Source of the DNA: Mesorhizobium sp. M2D.F.Ca.ET.226.01.1.1
GTDB taxonomy: Bacteria; Pseudomonadota; Alphaproteobacteria; Rhizobiales; Rhizobiaceae
Reading direction: 5' to 3'
Assembly (NCBI RefSeq): GCF_004022705.2
Contig: NZ_RZOY02000003.1
Coordinates: forward strand, 62,001-126,000
Length of the DNA stretch: 64,000 nt
Position numbers and translations under genes: made by a program. A model generated the notes under the pieces. It was given only the letters and a program-made list of their open reading frames with translations. It was not told the DNA's origin and made no database searches. The first letter of the stretch is position 1. Each line of letters opens with the position of its first letter. Shown here piece by piece: positions 43,871 to 52,966 of the stretch.

Positions 43871-46686
43871 GCTGGCTGCCGCTTTCCTTCGGGGCGCCCA
43901 TGGTGCTGTGGGGCCTCCTGGCGTTGCCGGTGATCTGGTGGCTGCTCAGGCTCACCCCGCCCAAGCCGCAGACGGAGGTTTTTCCGCCGCTGAGAATCCT
44001 CGCCCGGGTCCTGAGGCGCGAAGAGACCCCGCAGCAGAGCCCCTGGTGGCTGACGCTGCTCCGGCTGCTGATGGCTGCACTTGTGGTGATGGCACTGGCC
44101 GAGCCGGTCTTCAATCCGCGCGAAAAACTGCCGGCGGAAGGTGCTGCCCTGGCGCTGGTCATCGACAATGGCTGGGCAACTGCCGCCGACTGGGGCAAGC
44201 GCGTCGCCACGGCCGAGCGGCTGATCGGCGATGCCGGCTCGAACGGCGTGCCGGTGGTCATCGCCTTCACCGCCGAGAAGCCAAACGCCGAGATCGGCCC
44301 TTTCGACGCCTCGGCCGCGCTCGACCATCTGCGCGCCGCCAAGCCGCGGCCCGTCCCCACGGACCGTCCAGCCGTCTACGCTCGCGTCGCCGCCGCGCTG
44401 GAGCGCCTGCCCGGCGCCAGTGTTGCCGTGCTGGCCGATGGGCTCGCCGCCAAAGGCGACGACGCCGCGTTCAAGATGCTGCTCGAAAAGAACGCGGCGC
44501 GGCTGGTCTGGGCCACGTCCGACCGGACGTCGCTGACCGGGCTGATCGGCGCCGACAACCAGGTCGACGGCTTCGCCCTGACCGCCATCCGCGCGCCGGG
44601 CGATCCGGCGCCGGCGCAGGTCACCGCCGGCGCCTTCGACGACAAGGGCCGCCGCATCGCCGATGCGACGCTGACCTTCGCGCCCGGCGAGGCCTCCGCT
44701 ACGGCGACGATGACGGTGCCGTTCGAGTTGCGCAACGATTTTGCCTCGATCGCGCTCGACGGCGAGCATCAGGCCGGCGCCGTGCGCGTGCTGGACGAAA
44801 GCTCGAAGCGCCGCCGTGTCGGGCTTTTGTCGCAGGCCGAGGCCGACCAGGCACAGCCGCTTCTGTCGCCGCTCTATTATATCCGCCGCGCCCTGCAGCC
44901 TTTTGCCGACCTGGTCGAGCCATCGAGCGCCGATCTCGCTGACGCCATTCCGCAGCTTCTCGACCAGAAGCCGGCGATGATCATCATGGCCGATGTCGGC
45001 ACCATTCCCGAACAGGTCAAGCAGCGGCTGGTCGACTGGGTCGACAAGGGCGGCACGCTGGTGCGTTTTGCCGGTCCGCGGCTTGCCGCGGCCGGCAATG
45101 ACGATGACCTTTTACCGGTCCGGCTGCGCAGCGGCGAGCGCGCGCTCGGCGGCGCGCTGTCGTGGACGACGCCGCAGGCGGTCACCGAATTCCCGAAGAA
45201 TGGTCCTTTCGCCGATCTTTCCCCGCCCTCCGAGGTGATGGTGAGCCGGCAGGTCCTGGCCGAGCCGACGCCCGATATCGTCGAGCGCACCTGGGCCACG
45301 CTTGCCGACGGCACGCCGCTGGTGACGGGCATGAAAAAGGACAAGGGCACGCTGGTGCTGTTCCATGTCACACCGGAGGCGACCTGGTCGAACCTGCCGA
45401 TCTCCGGCACCTTCGTCGAGATGCTGCGGCGCGTCGTGCAGCTGTCGCGCAACCAGGGCGCCGCGATCGCCAATGCCGAAGCCACCGCCGCGTCACTGGC
45501 ACCCTACCGCATGATCGGCGCCGATGGCATGCTGACGCCGCCCTCGCCCGATGCCAGGCCGCTGGTGCCTGGCGCCGGCCCGCTGCCGGTGACGCTGGAA
45601 AACCCGCCCGGCCTCTACGGCTCCGAGACCGGTGTTTTCGCGCACAATCTTCTCAACGCGTCGAGCACATTCGCGCCGCTGACGCGCCCGCAGGTCTCGC
45701 TGCCGGTGACGGCCATCCCCTATGCCTTCGATGAATCGGAGAACCTCAAAGGGCCGTTGGTCGCCATGGCGCTGCTGTTGATGGTGCTCGACACCTTGGC
45801 GGTGTTCTGGATGGGCGGCCTGCTGGCGCGCCGGCCGCGCCGCGTGGCCGCGGCGACCACTATGGCCATTCTGGTCGTGTTGGGCGGCCTCTTTGGCCAT
45901 GCCGATCTTGCGCGCGCCGACGATTCGAAGCCCGGCGACGCCCAGGCGATCGAGGACATTTCCAAGACCCGCATCGCCTATGTGATCACCGGCGAACCCG
46001 GCGTCGATTCCATCAGCCGCGCCGGCCTCGAAGGCCTCACCCGTTTCCTGATCGAGAAGACCGCGCTAGAGCCCGGCCCGCCGGCCGGCGTCGACATCGC
46101 CAAGGACGAGCTGTCCTTCTTTCCGCTGATCTACTGGCCGATCGATGCGACGGCGCCCATGCCCAGCCAGGCGGCGATCGCCCGCATCGACGCCTATATG
46201 CAGCAGGGCGGCACGGTTCTGTTCGACACGCGCGACCAGTTCTCCAACGGCATCGGCGCCGGCTCGGCGAGCCCGGCAACCGAGCGGCTGCGCGACATCC
46301 TCGCCAATCTCAACGTGCCGCCGCTGGAACCGGTGCCTTCGGATCATGTGCTGACCAAATCCTTCTTCATCCTTCCGGAGTTCCCCGGCCGCTTCAACGG
46401 CAGCCCGCTCTGGGTCGAGGCTTCGCTGGAGGCCAGCAACACCGAGAACCGCCCGGTGCGCACCGGCGACGGCGTTTCGCCAATCATGATCACCGCCAAT
46501 GACTTCGCCGGCGCCTGGGCGGTCGACGAGAGCGGCGATCCGATGCTGCCGACCGTGCCTCCCGACCCGATGCAGCGCGTCTACGCGCTGCGCGCCGGCG
46601 TCAACATCATGATGTACATGCTGACCGGCAACTACAAATCCGACCAGGTGCACGTGCCCGTGCTGCTCGAACGGCTGGGGCAGTAG
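43867..46686 (+). CDS. Membrane protein with BatA-type N-terminus and DUF4159 domain
   Basis: The 939-residue protein has the aerotolerance-type BatA N-terminus (LSFGAPMVLWGLLALPVIWWLLRLTPPKP, two membrane helices before residue 85), a large periplasmic-facing region, two membrane helices near 625-690, and a C-terminal DUF4159 domain (about 700-930: RIAYVITGEPGVDSISRAGLEGLTRFL, then YMQQGGTVLFDTRDQ). Such proteins accompany MoxR-DUF58 and may form a cell-envelope complex. The DUF4159 part resembles glutamine-amidotransferase-like folds without known chemistry. ATGA overlap with DUF58. Confidence 0.9.
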   Translation: MSWLPLSFGAPMVLWGLLALPVIWWLLRLTPPKPQTEVFPPLRILARVLRREETPQQSPWWLTLLRLLMAALVVMALAEPVFNPREKLPAEGAALALVIDNGWATAADWGKRVATAERLIGDAGSNGVPVVIAFTAEKPNAEIGPFDASAALDHLRAAKPRPVPTDRPAVYARVAAALERLPGASVAVLADGLAAKGDDAAFKMLLEKNAARLVWATSDRTSLTGLIGADNQVDGFALTAIRAPGDPAPAQVTAGAFDDKGRRIADATLTFAPGEASATATMTVPFELRNDFASIALDGEHQAGAVRVLDESSKRRRVGLLSQAEADQAQPLLSPLYYIRRALQPFADLVEPSSADLADAIPQLLDQKPAMIIMADVGTIPEQVKQRLVDWVDKGGTLVRFAGPRLAAAGNDDDLLPVRLRSGERALGGALSWTTPQAVTEFPKNGPFADLSPPSEVMVSRQVLAEPTPDIVERTWATLADGTPLVTGMKKDKGTLVLFHVTPEATWSNLPISGTFVEMLRRVVQLSRNQGAAIANAEATAASLAPYRMIGADGMLTPPSPDARPLVPGAGPLPVTLENPPGLYGSETGVFAHNLLNASSTFAPLTRPQVSLPVTAIPYAFDESENLKGPLVAMALLLMVLDTLAVFWMGGLLARRPRRVAAATTMAILVVLGGLFGHADLARADDSKPGDAQAIEDISKTRIAYVITGEPGVDSISRAGLEGLTRFLIEKTALEPGPPAGVDIAKDELSFFPLIYWPIDATAPMPSQAAIARIDAYMQQGGTVLFDTRDQFSNGIGAGSASPATERLRDILANLNVPPLEPVPSDHVLTKSFFILPEFPGRFNGSPLWVEASLEASNTENRPVRTGDGVSPIMITANDFAGAWAVDESGDPMLPTVPPDPMQRVYALRAGVNIMMYMLTGNYKSDQVHVPVLLERLGQ

Positions 46687-46689
46687 CTC

Positions 46690-48777
46690 ATGAACTGGTC
46701 GATCTCCTTCGAACCGCTCGTCTCCTGGCCGCTCTTCGGCCTGCTCTTCGTGCCGTTGCTGTTGCTGGCGCTGGTCGGCCTTTGGTTCCGCCAGCGCGGC
46801 TCGGCGCTGCGTTTCATCGCGCTGCTCGCGCTTGCCGCGGCGCTGCTCAACCCGGTGTTCCTCGCCGAGGAGCGCGAGGCGCTGAAGAGCGTCGTTGCGC
46901 TTATCGTCGACCGCAGCCAGAGCCAGGACATTGGCGACCGCGCCAAGCAGACCGACGAGGCGCTCGCCGGAATGCAGCAACGGCTCGCCCGCTTCAGGCA
47001 GTTCGATGTCCGTGTCGTCGAGGCTGGCAAGTCGGAGGCCGCCGACGAACGCACCGAGACCAAGCTGTTCAGCGCGCTGGAAGGCGCCTTCCGCGACGTG
47101 CCGCCGTCGCGCATCGGCGGCGCCATCATGATCACCGACGGCGAGGTGCATGACGCGCCCGCCGGCGCGCCGGAGTTCAACGCGCCGCTGCATGCGCTGA
47201 TCACCGGCAAGGAGCATGAGAAGGATCGCCGCATCCGCTTCGAGAACGCGCCGCGCTTCGGCCTTGTCGGCAAGCCGCTCGACATGACCTATCGCGTCAT
47301 TTCGACGCAAGGCGATGGCGCTCCGGTCGACGTGCGGGTCTCGGTCAATGGCGAGCAGGTCTCGGTCGAGCACGCGACCGTCGGCCAGCCGATGAAGCTC
47401 TCGGTCACCATTCCCAATGCCGGCCGCAACATCGTCCAGCTCGGCATCGACCGCGAACCGGGCGAGCTGACCGACGCCAACAACCGGGCGATCGCGCTAG
47501 TCGACGGCATCCGCGAGAACCTGCGCGTGCTCTTGGTTTCCGGCGAGCCGCATGCCGGTGAGCGCACCTGGCGCAATCTTTTGAAGTCGGACGCGTCGGT
47601 CGACCTCGTCCACTTCACCATTCTGCGTCCGCCGGAAAAGCAGGACGGCACGCCGATCAATGAATTGTCGCTCATCGCCTTCCCAACGCGCGAGCTGTTC
47701 GTCGAGAAGATCAAGGATTTCGACCTGATCATCTTCGACCGCTACCAGCACCGCGACGTGCTGCCGATCCTCTATTACGACTACATCTCCGAATATGTCG
47801 AAAAGGGCGGCGCGCTGCTGATTGCCGCCGGCCCTGAATATGCCGGCGAAAACTCCATTGCCCGCACGCCGCTGAACGCCGCGCTGCCGGCCATGCCGAC
47901 CGGCGAAGTCGTGGACAAGGCCTTCTATCCGCGCCTGACGGATCTCGGCCAGCGCCATCCGGTGACGCGCGGGCTCGACGGCTCGGCGAGCGAGCCGCCG
48001 CATTGGAGCCGCTGGTTCCGCACCATAGGCGTCAAGAATCCGGAAGGCGAAGTGGTGATGAAGGGGGCCGACGATCGGCCGCTGCTCCTGCTCGACCGCA
48101 AGGGTGAAGGCCGTGTCGGCATGCTGCTCTCCGATCAGGGCTGGCTGTGGGCGCGCGGCTTCGAGGGTGGCGGACCGCATGTCCAGCTTTATCGCCGCAT
48201 CGCTCACTGGCTGATGAAGGAGCCGGAACTGGAAGAGGAACGGCTGACCGCCGACGGCCGCGGCATGATGCTCGAGATCCGCCGCCAGGCGATGAGTGAC
48301 GATCCGGGCCTCGCCCAAGTGATCACGCCTTCCGGCAAGGCGGTGACGGTGAAGCTCGAAAAATCCGAGCCCGGCATTTTCACCGGCAGCCTGCAGACCA
48401 GCGAGATCGGCCTCTACCAGATCGGCAATGGCGACTTGACCGCGCTTGCCCATGTCGGCCCGATCAATGCGCCGGAATTCTCGGATGTGGTCTCCACCGA
48501 GGACAGGCTGAAGGCGCCTGCCGAGGCGACCGGCGGCAGCGTGCGGCGGCTTGCTCCCGCATCTACGCTCGGCAATCTCGCCGGCGGTGTCACCTTGCCG
48601 TCGATCGTGCCGGTCCGCTCCTCGGCCGCCGCTTCCGGCGAAGACTGGATCGGCCTGCGCACAACCGACGACAGCGCGCTCAAGGCGGTGTCGCGCGTGC
48701 CGCTGTTCGGCGGCTTCCTCGGCCTCGGCCTGCTGCTCCTGGCTATCGGCTCGATGTGGTATCGCGAAGGGCGGTAA
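46690..48777 (+). CDS. Large membrane protein of the MoxR operon (VWA-like, glutamine-amidotransferase-like)
   Basis: The 695-residue protein has two N-terminal membrane helices (residues about 10-60), then a segment resembling the start of a VWA domain (VVALIVDRSQSQDIGDRAKQ). A middle region follows with LRVLLVSGEPHAGERTWRNLL, and a segment like a class I glutamine amidotransferase fold (YVEKGGALLIAAGPEYAG). One membrane helix near the C-terminus (FLGLGLLLLAIGSMWY) closes it. It starts 3 bp after the DUF4159 gene. A structural or regulatory envelope role with MoxR is inference. Confidence 0.88.
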   Translation: MNWSISFEPLVSWPLFGLLFVPLLLLALVGLWFRQRGSALRFIALLALAAALLNPVFLAEEREALKSVVALIVDRSQSQDIGDRAKQTDEALAGMQQRLARFRQFDVRVVEAGKSEAADERTETKLFSALEGAFRDVPPSRIGGAIMITDGEVHDAPAGAPEFNAPLHALITGKEHEKDRRIRFENAPRFGLVGKPLDMTYRVISTQGDGAPVDVRVSVNGEQVSVEHATVGQPMKLSVTIPNAGRNIVQLGIDREPGELTDANNRAIALVDGIRENLRVLLVSGEPHAGERTWRNLLKSDASVDLVHFTILRPPEKQDGTPINELSLIAFPTRELFVEKIKDFDLIIFDRYQHRDVLPILYYDYISEYVEKGGALLIAAGPEYAGENSIARTPLNAALPAMPTGEVVDKAFYPRLTDLGQRHPVTRGLDGSASEPPHWSRWFRTIGVKNPEGEVVMKGADDRPLLLLDRKGEGRVGMLLSDQGWLWARGFEGGGPHVQLYRRIAHWLMKEPELEEERLTADGRGMMLEIRRQAMSDDPGLAQVITPSGKAVTVKLEKSEPGIFTGSLQTSEIGLYQIGNGDLTALAHVGPINAPEFSDVVSTEDRLKAPAEATGGSVRRLAPASTLGNLAGGVTLPSIVPVRSSAAASGEDWIGLRTTDDSALKAVSRVPLFGGFLGLGLLLLAIGSMWYREGR

Positions 48778-48784
48778 GTTCTTA

Positions 48785-48937
48785 CTTCTCCCCTTGTGGG
48801 AGAGGTCGGATTGCCCCGATTTGTCCTTCACAAATCGGCGGGCAATCCGGGTGAGGGGTAGCTTGGCGCCAAGCAGGAACACCCCTCATCCGTCTCGGCG
48901 CTGCGCGCCGATCCACCTTCTCCCACAAGGGGAGAAG
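48785..48937. repeat. Large inverted repeat between convergent MoxR-operon end and clpS
   Basis: The 18-mer CTTCTCCCCTTGTGGGAG (48785-48802) pairs perfectly with 48920-48937 and is identical to the arm core at 21779. Inside lies a second hairpin: GGATTGCC (48808-48815) with GGCAATCC (48841-48848), and CCGATTTGT (48816-48824) with ACAAATCGG (48830-48838), loop CCTTC. A third pairing is GTGAGGGGT with ACCCCTCAT (one mismatch). It nearly fills the 175-bp gap between convergent genes. Confidence 0.9.
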
Positions 48938-48952
48938 GAAAGCGCTCCGCCC

Positions 48953-49258
48953 CTACTCTTCCGGTTCGACGGTGAACAGCAGCGGATAGCCCTTGGCCTT
49001 GCCGGCGTCGGTCGCCCGCGTCGCCTTGGTTTCCGCGACATCCTTGGTGAACACCGCGACCACGCACACACCCCGCGTGTGCGCGGTGATCATGACGCGG
49101 TGCGCCTGATCCTCGCTGAGCTTGAATTCGCCCTTGAGCACGGTCACCACGAACTCGCGCGGCGTGAAATCGTCATTGACCAGGATGACCTTGTAGAGCT
49201 TCGGCCGCTCTGTCTTCGGCTGCGTCTTGACGCGGGGTTTGATGACTGTTTCGGGCAT
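48953..49258 (-). CDS. clpS: ATP-dependent Clp protease adapter ClpS
   Basis: The 101-residue adapter has an unstructured basic N-terminus (VIKPRVKTQPKTERPK) and the ClpS core LYKVILVNDDFTPREFVVTVLKGEFKLSEDQAHRVMITAHTRGVCVVAVFTKDVAETKA. The core delivers N-degron substrates to ClpAP. Rhizobia often carry two ClpS versions. The sequence resembles what I recall of Agrobacterium ClpS2 more than ClpS1, but this needs comparison. No clpA lies beside it. Confidence 0.93.
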   Translation of the reverse strand: MPETVIKPRVKTQPKTERPKLYKVILVNDDFTPREFVVTVLKGEFKLSEDQAHRVMITAHTRGVCVVAVFTKDVAETKATRATDAGKAKGYPLLFTVEPEE

Positions 49259-49386
49259 CGGAATCCACCAGCGATGAACTGGGTGTCACATCACTTTGTC
49301 ACGCGGGAACGCGCTCGTCCATTTGACGGCGCAACGGCGACAAGGCCAGGGCGATGAACTCTATGTGGGGAAGCGCTGGCTGCCGG

Positions 49387-49713
49387 TCAACGGCCCTGGC
49401 GCCCGGCTGCGCGAGAGCTGCCGGAGCCGCCGTCGTCAACCCCCGATCCGCGCTCCAGGAGTGCGACGAGCATCCAGGCGACAAAGCTTATGACGGTCGC
49501 GCCCGTGAGCGCGATCAGGAGCCAGGATCGTGCCGGCGTGATGTAGTCGAAGCTGGAGGAGATCAGCGGAGCGAAAAGCTCTGGCTCGGTCCTGCCGCTG
49601 GCGGGATCCGGCACGGGGCTGGCGGTGAAGATGATCAAAGCGCGCGCCACCGCGGTGGCGATCAGACCGCCGAGGGTCAGCGAACGCATCAGGGACGAAA
49701 ACCGCTTCTTCAT
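49387..49713 (-). CDS. Hypothetical small membrane protein, 108 residues
   Basis: I cannot identify this protein. It has two predicted membrane helices (about 12-31 and 63-86) flanking a loop with SSSFDYITPARSW, and a Gly/Ser/Arg-rich C-terminal tail. AGGA eight bases before the ATG at 49713 supports the start. It stands alone between clpS and a short secreted basic protein. Topology suggests both ends in the cytoplasm. Confidence 0.6.
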   Translation of the reverse strand: MKKRFSSLMRSLTLGGLIATAVARALIIFTASPVPDPASGRTEPELFAPLISSSFDYITPARSWLLIALTGATVISFVAWMLVALLERGSGVDDGGSGSSRAAGRQGR

Positions 49714-49865
49714 GCGGATTGTCCTACAGCACCGGCATTGCGATCGGGTTAAGGATTGAACCCGGTGCGGCTGAAACCTGCCGGTTTCGGGCTCCTGCCG
49801 CCAAGAAGCCGCCCCGGCCGAAATCGGCTGGAGCGGCCTTCGTCAAACTGGTGCCGATATCTGGA

Positions 49866-50165
49866 TCAGGGCTTCTTCTTGGCAGCCGGCTTCGCATCAG
49901 CAGCCGGCTTCATAGCGGCGGGCTTGGCGGCCGGCGCCTTCTTCGGAGCCGGGCACTTGTGCTTCTTGGTCGGCTTGCAGACCTTCTTCGTCGCTACCTT
50001 CTTCGGCGCAGGCTTGGCGGTCGCGTCGGCCGCCGGAGCGGTTGTGGTCGTCGTGGTGGCTGCGGCCGGAGCAGCGGTCGTGGTGGCGGCGGCGTTGCCG
50101 AGAGCCGGCATCGAGAAGGCCAGGGCAACACCGAGGCCGAGGGCGGAGAGGAGAGACTTTTTCAT
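49866..50165 (-). CDS. Secreted Ala/Lys/Pro-rich basic protein, 99 residues
   Basis: The protein has a clear signal peptide (MKKSLLSALGLGVALAFSMPALGNA) and a low-complexity remainder of Ala-Thr-Pro runs followed by Lys-Pro-Ala repeats (PAPKKVATKKVCKPTKKHKCPAPKKAPAAKP). Only two cysteines are present. It resembles short cationic periplasmic proteins of rhizobia with no assigned role; acid-shock-like or DNA/LPS-binding roles are guesses. AAGGA eight bases upstream supports the start. It follows another small secreted gene by 38 bp. Confidence 0.72.
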   Translation of the reverse strand: MKKSLLSALGLGVALAFSMPALGNAAATTTAAPAAATTTTTTAPAADATAKPAPKKVATKKVCKPTKKHKCPAPKKAPAAKPAAMKPAADAKPAAKKKP

Positions 50166-50203
50166 GGCTTGCTTCCTTTTTTGTGCGGGTCGGGAGTCGG
50201 GCG

Positions 50204-50512
50204 TCACTGATCTGGGTCGACCGGTGTCACTCCAAGCAGCTTCAAAGCGTTTGCGAGCATCCGGATGCCCTGCGCCTGTTTCTTGTTGGCGCAGAACCGG
50301 TCTCCCTTTCTTTGAAGTGCCTTCGCCGCGGTGACCTGCGTTGCCGCGGCATGGGTTTCGAGGGCTTCGTCAACTTGACGGCTCAGATTGGTGCAGCGCT
50401 CGGTTCGGGTGAGCGGTGGCGCGACCTTTGCGGTGGTCGAGGCGCCGGACGCTGCCGTGATGAGCGATATGCTGAGCAAAGCACCCGTCACGCTGATCCA
50501 GAACCTCTGCAT
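50204..50512 (-). CDS. Hypothetical small periplasmic protein, 102 residues
   Basis: The protein has a signal peptide (cleavage near ITAASGA-S, residue 24) and a helical remainder with two cysteines (ERCTNLSRQVDEALETHAAATQVTAAKALQRKGDRFCANKKQAQGIRMLANALKLLG). I recall similar small helical periplasmic proteins in rhizobia, without known function. It lies 38 bp upstream of the Lys-rich secreted gene on the same strand and is probably cotranscribed with it. Confidence 0.7.
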   Translation of the reverse strand: MQRFWISVTGALLSISLITAASGASTTAKVAPPLTRTERCTNLSRQVDEALETHAAATQVTAAKALQRKGDRFCANKKQAQGIRMLANALKLLGVTPVDPDQ

Positions 50513-50749
50513 TGATCTCGTCCGTTACTCCGGAGACTCGCGTCGCAGCCATCACTTGACCGCCACGGCACCGGTTATGGCCTTTAAATTTTTCACCAGT
50601 TTTTCCAGACTGTAGAATTTTGTTTCTGGATTGTTTCTGGGGAAGCCAGCCGCCACGCCGATAGCGGCCACTGGCCAAGATGTGGCCCGAATTCTATCGT
50701 GTGGGTGGTCGGCGAAGGGATTGCTTGGCCAACAGATGACAGGGTTCCA

Positions 50750-51466
50750 GTGAAATCCGACGCACACATACTGATCGTCGACGACGACAAGGGCATACGC
50801 GACTTGCTGCAGGAGTTCTTCCAGAAGCGCGGCCTGCACACCACGGTGGCCGGCGACGGCGTTGAAATGGAAGCGGTCCTGCGCCGCACGCCGGTTGATC
50901 TGATCGTTCTCGACGTGATGCTGCCCGGCAAAAGCGGGCTCGAGCTTTGCCGCGAGATCCGCGCCAACTACACCACGCCGATCATAATGCTGACCGCGGT
51001 CACCGAAACGACCGACCGCGTGGTAGGCCTCGAAATGGGCGCCGACGACTACGTGCCCAAGCCATTCGATCCGCGCGAGCTTCTGGCCCGCATCCGCGCC
51101 GTGCTGCGCCGCAATGGCAGCGCCGAGCCGCGTCGTCCGGCCGCCAAGCAGGTCTACCGCTTTGCCGGCTGGACCATGGACTGCGCGCGACGCCGCCTGA
51201 CGGCGCCCGACGACGTCCGGGTGGAGCTGACCATGGCGGAGTTCAACCTGCTGCAGACATTCGTCAAGAGCGCGCAGCGCGTGCTGACCCGCGAGCAGCT
51301 GATCGAGCTGTCCGGCGGTGACACGGGCTACAGCTTCGACCGCAGTGTCGACATCCTGGTGAGCCGGCTCCGTCGCAAGATGGAAGACGACCCGAAGATG
51401 CCGAAACTCATTCTGACCGTGCGCAGCGGCGGCTATCAGTTCCTGCCCGAGACCACGTCCGAATGA
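50750..51466 (+). CDS. OmpR-family response regulator
   Basis: The 238-residue protein has a receiver domain with acidic pocket Asp11/Asp12, phospho-acceptor Asp55 (VLDVMLP) and Lys104 (PKPFDP). An OmpR-type winged helix follows (ELTMAEFNLLQTFVKSAQRVLTREQLIELSGG, then RSVDILVSRLRRKMEDDP and VRSGGYQF). The GTG at 50750 is preferred because the receiver domain starts directly after it; an open extension to 50699 has no support. Its TGA overlaps the kinase ATG (ATGA). Confidence 0.93.
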   Translation: MKSDAHILIVDDDKGIRDLLQEFFQKRGLHTTVAGDGVEMEAVLRRTPVDLIVLDVMLPGKSGLELCREIRANYTTPIIMLTAVTETTDRVVGLEMGADDYVPKPFDPRELLARIRAVLRRNGSAEPRRPAAKQVYRFAGWTMDCARRRLTAPDDVRVELTMAEFNLLQTFVKSAQRVLTREQLIELSGGDTGYSFDRSVDILVSRLRRKMEDDPKMPKLILTVRSGGYQFLPETTSE

Positions 51467-52872
51467 GACGCTTCCTGCCGCAGACCCTGCCTGTCTGGGT
51501 GCTGCTCATCGTCATTGCCGGCCTCATGATCAGCCAGGTCGCGACGCTCTACATCGTCGCGCGCGATCGCGCCACCGCCAACGGTATCGTCGATCTCTAC
51601 AGGCTGAACGACCGCGCCTACTCGCTGGTGCAGCTGATGCATGACGCCACGCCCGAGGAGCGCAAGGCGACCGCGTCCGGCCTGTTCAACTCGACGTATG
51701 CGCTGACGGTTTCCGACACGCCCGCCGTAACCTCTTCGATCGCCGGCGACGACGAATTGGCCGAGTTGGAGGACATACTGGTCGGCCGCCTGTCGAAATT
51801 CGGCATTACAGACGCGCGCGTGCGGCGCGATCCGGCCACGCAGGAGTCCGACGTCCCGGACGGCCAAGCGGTGAACAAGGATGTCGGCCAGGTCGAGCGC
51901 GACCTGCTGGTGCTGGGCGCGGATTTCGCCCAGAGCGACAAGCTCACGGCATCGTTGCGCTTTTCCGATGGACAGTGGCTGAATTTCACCGAGCCGATCA
52001 CGCCTCCGGGGCCGATCCTCAGCCTCGACAGCCTGCCGCTCTATTCGCTGATCGCCGGGCTGGTCGTCGTGATGTCGATCTGGTCGCTGCACCGCCTGAC
52101 CGCACCCTACCGGATGATGGAAACGGCGGTGAAGCGCATCGGCAACGACTTGAAGAGCCCGCCGATCGCCGAAACCGGCAGCCGCGAAATCCGCGCCGCC
52201 GCGAAGGTGATCAACGCCATGCAGATGCGGCTGCGCGATTATGTCGAGGACCGCGAGCATCTGGCCGCGGCGCTCGCGCATGATCTGCGCACGCCACTGA
52301 CGCGCATGCGCCTGCGCCTCGAATTGTTGCGCAGGTCGCCGACGCGCGAGGCGCTTGCGCACGACCTAGCCGACATCGAAAGCATCGCCAGCTCTGTCAT
52401 CGACTTCGCCAAATTCGAGGTAACGGAGGAAAAGGCCGAGCGCATCGATTTCTGGTCGCTGGTCGAATCGGTCGCGGACTCCTTCGAGGGCGCATCCTTC
52501 GACGAGGACGCGGCCCCTTCGCGCGGCCTGATCTGCATCGCGCGCCCGGTGGCGCTGCGCCGCTGCATCACCAATCTCGTCCAGAACGCGGTGACCTACG
52601 GCAAGAAAGCGCATCTCGGCGTGCGGCGATCGGGCGACACGATCACGCTTTCGATCCGCGACGAAGGACCCGGCATCCCGCAGGCGAAACTGGACGCGGT
52701 GTTCGGCTCCTTCGTGCGGCTGGAGGAATCGCGCAACCGCACGACCGGCGGCCTCGGCCTCGGCTTGACCATCGCCCGCAACATCGCCCGCGGCGCCGGC
52801 GGCGAGGTCAATCTTTCCAATCACCCTGGCGGCGGCCTGCTGACGGAGCTGCGGCTGCCGGTGGCAGCTTGA
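51463..52872 (+). CDS. Sensor histidine kinase of the OmpR-type pair
   Basis: The 469-residue inner-membrane kinase has membrane helices at about 10-33 and 192-210 around a periplasmic sensor of about 155 residues. HAMP, H-box LAHDLRTPLTRMR with His273, N-box CITNLVQNAVTYG, G1 RDEGPGIP and G2 GGLGLGLTIARN follow. It should phosphorylate the regulator encoded just upstream. The signal and regulon are unknown. Unlike the orphan kinase at 1156 it keeps the Pro of the H-box. Confidence 0.93.
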   Translation: MRRFLPQTLPVWVLLIVIAGLMISQVATLYIVARDRATANGIVDLYRLNDRAYSLVQLMHDATPEERKATASGLFNSTYALTVSDTPAVTSSIAGDDELAELEDILVGRLSKFGITDARVRRDPATQESDVPDGQAVNKDVGQVERDLLVLGADFAQSDKLTASLRFSDGQWLNFTEPITPPGPILSLDSLPLYSLIAGLVVVMSIWSLHRLTAPYRMMETAVKRIGNDLKSPPIAETGSREIRAAAKVINAMQMRLRDYVEDREHLAAALAHDLRTPLTRMRLRLELLRRSPTREALAHDLADIESIASSVIDFAKFEVTEEKAERIDFWSLVESVADSFEGASFDEDAAPSRGLICIARPVALRRCITNLVQNAVTYGKKAHLGVRRSGDTITLSIRDEGPGIPQAKLDAVFGSFVRLEESRNRTTGGLGLGLTIARNIARGAGGEVNLSNHPGGGLLTELRLPVAA

Positions 52873-52966
52873 GTCAGCAGGCGGTTGCCGGTTCCACGCC
52901 GGCACTGGATCGATAACCTCTTCCTTGTGATAGTGCGGCCCGTTTCTGCACGAGGAACCCGCACCC

